The notes under the pieces are model-generated. The model saw nothing but the letters and a program-made list of their open reading frames with translations, did no database searches and had not been told where the DNA came from. The translations under genes and the position numbers were made by a program. This document shows, one piece after another, positions 6,108 through 9,433 of a DNA stretch of 9,433 bases. The DNA lies in NCBI GenBank assembly GCA_937894805.1, contig CALAYR010000137.1, forward strand, positions 1-9,433, read 5' to 3'. Source of the DNA: an uncultured Acidimicrobiaceae bacterium. GTDB lineage: Bacteria; Actinomycetota; Acidimicrobiia; Acidimicrobiales; RAAP-2. Each line of letters begins with the position of its first letter. The stretch's first letter is position 1.

Positions 6108-6527
6108 ATGTCCGAACAGTTCACCCAAGCCGCCCGCGACCTCTTCGCCAAGAAGTCCCTGCTCCATGTGGCATCGCTCGGGCCCGACGGCGGCCCTCAC
6201 GTGACTCCCGTCTGGGGCGAGCTCGATGGCGATGACATCATCATCAATACGGCGCTCGGTCGGGCGAAGGCTCGCAACCTCGCTAACGATGGACGCGTAG
6301 CTCTTTCGCTAACCGACCCCGATAACCCCCACACCGTCATTTCCGTACGCGGCACGGTGGTCGGCTTCACTACCGACGGCGCCGATGAGGTCATTGACCG
6401 ACTCGCTAAGAAGTACCTCGACGTCGATAGCTACCCCTTCCGCCGCGAAGGTGAGATTCGAGTCACGGTTCGAATTCGACCTGATCGCATCTCGTCGCAA
6501 CCCGAAGATGTCATCGAGGGTGCGTAA
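6108..6527 (+). CDS. PPOX class, probably F420-dependent, oxidoreductase
   Basis: This 139-residue protein is a split-barrel flavin/deazaflavin-binding protein of the pyridoxamine 5'-phosphate oxidase superfamily, most like the actinobacterial FDOR-B group that includes M. tuberculosis Rv1155. Typical members bind cofactor F420 and reduce varied small molecules; some bind FMN or haem breakdown products. Signatures are LLHVASLGPDGGPHVTPVW (18-36), the cofactor-phosphate contact region NTALGRAKARNLANDGRVAL (47-66), PDNPHTVISVRGTV, and LAKKYLDVDSYPFR (99-112). It is soluble and full length for the family. Start ATG 6108 has GGAG five bases upstream and fits the family N-terminus. It is transcribed alone, divergent from nfo, and its last 17 bases overlap the 3' end of the acyltransferase gene on the other strand. 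The substrate cannot be told from sequence. Confidence 0.87.
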   Translation: MSEQFTQAARDLFAKKSLLHVASLGPDGGPHVTPVWGELDGDDIIINTALGRAKARNLANDGRVALSLTDPDNPHTVISVRGTVVGFTTDGADEVIDRLAKKYLDVDSYPFRREGEIRVTVRIRPDRISSQPEDVIEGA

Positions 6528-8574
6528 GCGGACAGAGCGACGCGACCTTGCTGTCGTACTCCGTTTTTTTACTCGGCCAACTATCGAGCCACCAGGAGTG
6601 CTGGGGTGGCCTCACCCCAAATGAAGTGGCCACGTCTTGTGTGATTGCCGCGGCCCACATTGCTACACCCGGGGCACAGAGGTGAGTGCCGTCCTGGGAC
6701 CGCACGCGATCCCAGGTAGCGAGCGGTGCCGCGGGTGACCGGGGAGGCGCTAGGTAGGCCGAATACTTTCCGTTCAAGGTAAAGGCTCGATCAATTGGAA
6801 AGAGGAGAGCCCGCCCGGGATTAGCCAGCACGACTCGGCGCACTTCACGATTCCAGTCCCGTTGATACTTCTCGGTTCGACGATTATCTCGAGCCAAGAG
6901 TGCGGGTGGACGAAAGTCGTATTCCGATGCATTGACTTTCGGAAAGCCGGTGAAGACAACGGCTTTCGCACCTTCGCGGCGTGCGATATCGACGAACTCC
7001 TGGTAGAGCGCACTAAAGGCGCCGGGGTTAGAGCTCGCCAGCGAAGCGTCCCAGAAGTTGGACATGATGACCACATCGGCCGGATGCTTTTGTAGATAGC
7101 GGTGCACATCGGAACGCCAGCTCTTGGTCACCGTCAGACCCCAACCCGGCAACGACCAACCGTGGTACTCCACTTCGGGCATGGAGTGCATGGCGGCAGA
7201 GAGTCCAAACTTCCCGAAGAAGAACAGTGAGTCACCAAACGAGACGATGCGCAACGGCGCCGAGGGGGTGTACTCCCCTTGACTCTGCGCCAACCAGCTC
7301 GAGAGTCCCACGATTGAGCCTGAACCCACAGGTGGCGTCGAAGGGGCGTAGCGAATCAAGACTTCCCGCAAGGAGACGCGAGGCTGCCACGCAGCGGAGG
7401 TGCCGAGCAAAATCGCAGCGACCGTCACCGCTGTACCCAGCGGAGCAATGACCCGGCGGGTTGGCAGGGACCACCGCATGGTCCGAATGGGCCGCTCCAC
7501 TACTACGTAACTAATCGCCGTCGCCGCGACAATCAACATGATGCGGAGAACGAGCAACTTCTTGCCGGCGACTCCAACGAGGTGGGGGGTGACGAGAATA
7601 ATTATCGGCCAGTGCCACAAGTACAGCCCGTAGCTCACGCGACCAATCAGGCGGAGTGGTGAGAGCGAAAAGAGGCGGGCCACCCAAGTCGCTTCGTCAC
7701 GCAGCGCCAAAATAACGGTCGCACTCACCAGGGCGAAGGCCACAAAGCCGCCACGGAACATGAAGCCCATCGGCGTGGAGTCTTCGTGGCCGAGCAGCAC
7801 CATCGCCGCCAGCGTCACGAGCAATCCCGCGCTACCGGCGATGTTGAGCACTCGCGTTGAGAGAGAACGCTGGCTACCGACGACACACCAGGCGACCGTG
7901 GCGCCGATGCCTAGATCGAACATGCGCGTGAACGTGGCGTTGTAGACGAAGTTCATGCTGCTGCCGTCGCCCGCGTGATACAGCAACGCCATCAACAAGG
8001 CGGAGATGAGCGAGAGCAGCACGGTCACGAGTGTCCCCACGCGCCGTGCACTCGTTCGACCCATCCGCAGTAGTCCGAGGGTCAGGAGGGGCCAGATGAG
8101 ATAAAACTGCTCTTCAATCGCCAGTGACCACGTATGGGCCAATGGCGAAGGTGCAGAAAAGTGATCGAAGTACGAGCCACTGGAAAAGGCCACCATCCAG
8201 TTGGTGTAGTACCCCAGTGTGGCCAGTGCGAAGTTTCTGAGTGACCCTAAGTCAATTGAGGCCACGGACGCCGGGCCCGCCACGTGGCCGGCAATCAAAG
8301 GGAAGAGCGTCACGCAGGTCAAGAGCAGGAACAGGGCCGGGAGCAATCGGCGCGCACGGCGGCGCCAGAAGGAGACGAGCGATATTCCTCCCGTTTCGCG
8401 GTGTTCTTCGAGAAGGAGTGACGTAATGAGAAATCCCGAAATCACAAAGAAGAGATCGACACCGAGATAGCCACCCCGGGCTCCGCGGAAATTGAAGTGA
8501 TAGGCCACGACGCTCAACACAGCCAGGGCTCGAAGCCCGTCAAGTCCTCGAAGGTGCTGGTTACGTAAGGACAT
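6511..8574 (-). CDS. membrane acyltransferase 3 (OafA/YrhL type) with C-terminal SGNH domain
   Basis: Proteins of this type transfer acyl groups, usually acetyl, from the cytoplasm to extracytoplasmic sugars such as O-antigen, exopolysaccharide, peptidoglycan or glycolipids. The 687 residues comprise an acyltransferase-3 domain with about ten membrane helices (about 12-392) and an SGNH-like domain (about 440-650). Membrane-domain signatures are GLDGLRALAVLSVVAYHF (10-27) with the presumed catalytic H26, GYLGVDLFFVISGFLIT (35-51), RRARRLLPAL, HTWSLAIEEQFYLIWP (147-162) and YGLYLWHWPIII. In the SGNH domain GDS (447-449) supplies the serine and DGTH (628-631) the Asp-His pair; FGDSLFF replaces the commoner GDSHA, but the triad looks intact. 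ATG 8574 follows the upstream gene by 12 bases, with AGGA near that gene's stop. It appears to be last in the rplS–DUF2469 operon. The glycan acceptor is unknown. Confidence 0.92.
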   Translation of the reverse strand: MSLRNQHLRGLDGLRALAVLSVVAYHFNFRGARGGYLGVDLFFVISGFLITSLLLEEHRETGGISLVSFWRRRARRLLPALFLLLTCVTLFPLIAGHVAGPASVASIDLGSLRNFALATLGYYTNWMVAFSSGSYFDHFSAPSPLAHTWSLAIEEQFYLIWPLLTLGLLRMGRTSARRVGTLVTVLLSLISALLMALLYHAGDGSSMNFVYNATFTRMFDLGIGATVAWCVVGSQRSLSTRVLNIAGSAGLLVTLAAMVLLGHEDSTPMGFMFRGGFVAFALVSATVILALRDEATWVARLFSLSPLRLIGRVSYGLYLWHWPIIILVTPHLVGVAGKKLLVLRIMLIVAATAISYVVVERPIRTMRWSLPTRRVIAPLGTAVTVAAILLGTSAAWQPRVSLREVLIRYAPSTPPVGSGSIVGLSSWLAQSQGEYTPSAPLRIVSFGDSLFFFGKFGLSAAMHSMPEVEYHGWSLPGWGLTVTKSWRSDVHRYLQKHPADVVIMSNFWDASLASSNPGAFSALYQEFVDIARREGAKAVVFTGFPKVNASEYDFRPPALLARDNRRTEKYQRDWNREVRRVVLANPGRALLFPIDRAFTLNGKYSAYLAPPRSPAAPLATWDRVRSQDGTHLCAPGVAMWAAAITQDVATSFGVRPPQHSWWLDSWPSKKTEYDSKVASLCPLTHPR
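6535..6570 (+). terminator. possible intrinsic terminator of the PPOX-family gene
   Basis: Eight bases after the stop a hairpin can form from GAG-CGAC (6535-6541) and GTCG-TA-CTC (6553-6561), giving seven pairs with a 2-base bulge and an 11-base loop. After CG comes a run of seven T (6564-6570). The stem is imperfect, so strength is uncertain. It lies wholly inside the 3' coding part of the convergent acyltransferase gene, where the run is read as A7 and encodes Ser-Lys-Lys-Thr. Confidence 0.4.
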
Positions 8575-8586
8575 CTTCAGGTATTC

Positions 8587-9042
8587 CTAGCAGTCCTCGC
8601 CGGCAAAGTCGAGCGTTCGCTCGTTGTGACCATTGGTTACTTTGCAGTCACCACTAACCCACCACAGCGCCGGTGGTGATGGTGGTGAAGGTCGATTGAA
8701 GGCCTTAACCAGTTGGCCGGCCGAGTTTGCGAAGTTGATCTCGTCATGAGTCATCGTGGCCGCAATCAGCTCACAGACCGCCTGACCGTGCTCCCCCGCC
8801 GAAATGACGACATTGGCTAGAGGTCCGAGCAGCGCCAACGTCGATACGTCACGCCCGGCCATGGGTGCGGTGTAACCGTCACTCACTTCGAGCCAGAGCC
8901 CCTCGATTGGCTGACCGCTCGCAAGAATGAGGGATGCACCGACAACGGGATCAAGCGTAAGAAAACGAAGTAGCCCCGAAGTGAGCTGATTGCCATCCAG
9001 TGCAGCGTCATCAGCCGGTACGACGACCCACGGCGTTTCCAC
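8587..9042 (-). CDS. unrecognised 151-residue protein, faintly luciferase-monooxygenase-like
   Basis: I do not recognise this protein with confidence. It is 151 residues, soluble in appearance, without signal peptide or clear membrane helix. The GTG start shares one base with the DUF2469 stop (TAGTG), and a purine-rich GAAGAAGAG precedes it, so it is probably translated by coupling. Two stretches recall luciferase-like flavin monooxygenases: PIEGLWLEVSDG (45-56), like the early GFDGVW strand, and ELIAATMTHDEINFA then FNRPSPPSPPALWW (91-128), like the LLTxDEVxFxG…RPxPxxPPxxW segment. In a complete monooxygenase these lie well over 100 residues apart, here only about 40, so most of the barrel would be missing. 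The resemblance may be chance. The tail after 130 contains two Cys (133, 151). It lies between DUF2469 and the membrane acyltransferase. Confidence 0.75.
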   Translation of the reverse strand: METPWVVVPADDAALDGNQLTSGLLRFLTLDPVVGASLILASGQPIEGLWLEVSDGYTAPMAGRDVSTLALLGPLANVVISAGEHGQAVCELIAATMTHDEINFANSAGQLVKAFNRPSPPSPPALWWVSGDCKVTNGHNERTLDFAGEDC

Positions 9043-9341
9043 TAGGGGCGCATCTCTTCTTCGGGAAGTCGCTCGATATTGACATCACGAAACGTCAAGA
9101 CGCGTACAGACGGCACGAATCGCGTGGTTCGATACATATCCCACACCCAGGCATCACTCATGGTGATTTCGAGCAAAGTTGGCGTACCCGGTTCCTTAAC
9201 TTCGACGTGAACGTCGTTGGCTAGGTAGAACCGTCGCTCCGTCTCTACCGCGTAGGTGAACATGCCGACAACGGCTTTGTACTCTTGGACGAGCGAAAGC
9301 TCTAGTTTCGCCTCGTACTCCGTTAATTCCTCTTCGCCCAT
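9042..9341 (-). CDS. DUF2469 family protein
   Basis: This 99-residue acidic protein matches the actinobacterial DUF2469 family (M. tuberculosis Rv2901c), whose function is unknown. Family hallmarks are ELTEYEAKLELSLVQEYK (5-22), VETERRFYLANDVHVEV, the nearly invariant DAWVWDMYR, RFVPSVRVLTFRDVNIE and an acidic C-terminus. No signal peptide, membrane helix or catalytic motif is apparent. In mycobacteria the gene sits in the order rplS–lepB–rnhB–DUF2469; here it follows rplS directly, 12 bases after its stop. No clear Shine-Dalgarno precedes ATG 9341, but the start agrees with the family N-terminus. A link to translation or RNA metabolism is suggested only by this conserved neighbourhood. Confidence 0.9.
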   Translation of the reverse strand: MGEEELTEYEAKLELSLVQEYKAVVGMFTYAVETERRFYLANDVHVEVKEPGTPTLLEITMSDAWVWDMYRTTRFVPSVRVLTFRDVNIERLPEEEMRP

Positions 9342-9353
9342 GGGCGGTTGGAA

Positions 9354-9433
9354 CTAGTCCGCTACAACGACGCGGCGTTCCTTGATCTTGGCGGCCTTGC
9401 CACGCAGATCACGGAGGTAGTACAGCTTGGCGC
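9354..9433 (-). CDS. rplS: 50S ribosomal protein L19 (C-terminal fragment)
   Basis: The right edge cuts this gene. The frame gives 25 C-terminal residues, AKLYYLRDLRGKAAKIKERR followed by VVVAD, and a TAG stop (9354-9356). AKLYYLR followed by GKAAKIKE is the conserved end of ribosomal protein L19, a component of the large subunit near the interface with the small subunit. The DUF2469 gene downstream, as in other actinobacteria where the two are near neighbours, supports the call. The 12-base gap to DUF2469 contains no terminator, so the downstream genes are probably cotranscribed with rplS. Confidence 0.9.
   Translation of the reverse strand, partial: AKLYYLRDLRGKAAKIKERRVVVAD

Noticed and set aside
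8672..8690. Short direct repeat ggtggtga…ggtggtga
   Set aside because: It simply encodes the Pro-Ser-Pro-Pro repeat of the 151-residue protein; two copies with no sign of a longer array.
1..9433. Search for a defence system, prophage, integron or CRISPR locus
   Set aside because: No spaced repeats, integrase, transposase, toxin or nuclease effector genes were seen. The only nuclease is the housekeeping repair enzyme Nfo.

Overview
The window is a compact stretch of bacterial chromosome, moderately GC-rich by eye. It contains eleven complete protein genes and two partial ones, and no RNA genes, insertion sequences, CRISPR arrays or prophage genes that I can see. The gene set points to an actinobacterium: a DUF2469 protein encoded directly behind rplS, a PspA–HtpX–PspAB stress operon, a PPOX/FDOR-type (F420-linked) oxidoreductase, frequent GTG starts and a possible leaderless mRNA. 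The class cannot be fixed from this sequence. Acidimicrobiia would fit, but that is inference.

Layout on the + strand: the 3' end of purE (purine synthesis) overlaps a YdjC/ChbG-like deacetylase homologue whose active-site residues look altered. After a 117-bp intergenic region comes a tight three-gene operon, pspA–htpX–pspAB, for membrane stress and membrane-protein quality control. It converges on a minus-strand operon read from right to left as nfo (endonuclease IV), fumC (class II fumarase) and a pterin-4a-carbinolamine dehydratase. That operon and a + strand PPOX-family gene diverge from a 47-bp region with two facing promoter-like elements and an inverted repeat.

The PPOX gene converges on a second minus-strand operon that enters from the right edge: the 3' end of rplS, a DUF2469 gene, an unrecognised 151-residue protein, and a large integral-membrane acyltransferase with a C-terminal SGNH domain. 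Both convergent junctions have overlapping 3' ends, and nearly all co-directional neighbours overlap or lie within 12 bp, so the genome is tightly packed.

Most genes are housekeeping or stress functions. The least explained parts are the 151-residue protein, which has a short region reminiscent of luciferase-like monooxygenases, the altered ChbG-like protein coupled to purE, and the small regulatory regions before pspA and between nfo and the PPOX gene. I see no clear-cut new defence or mobile system here.
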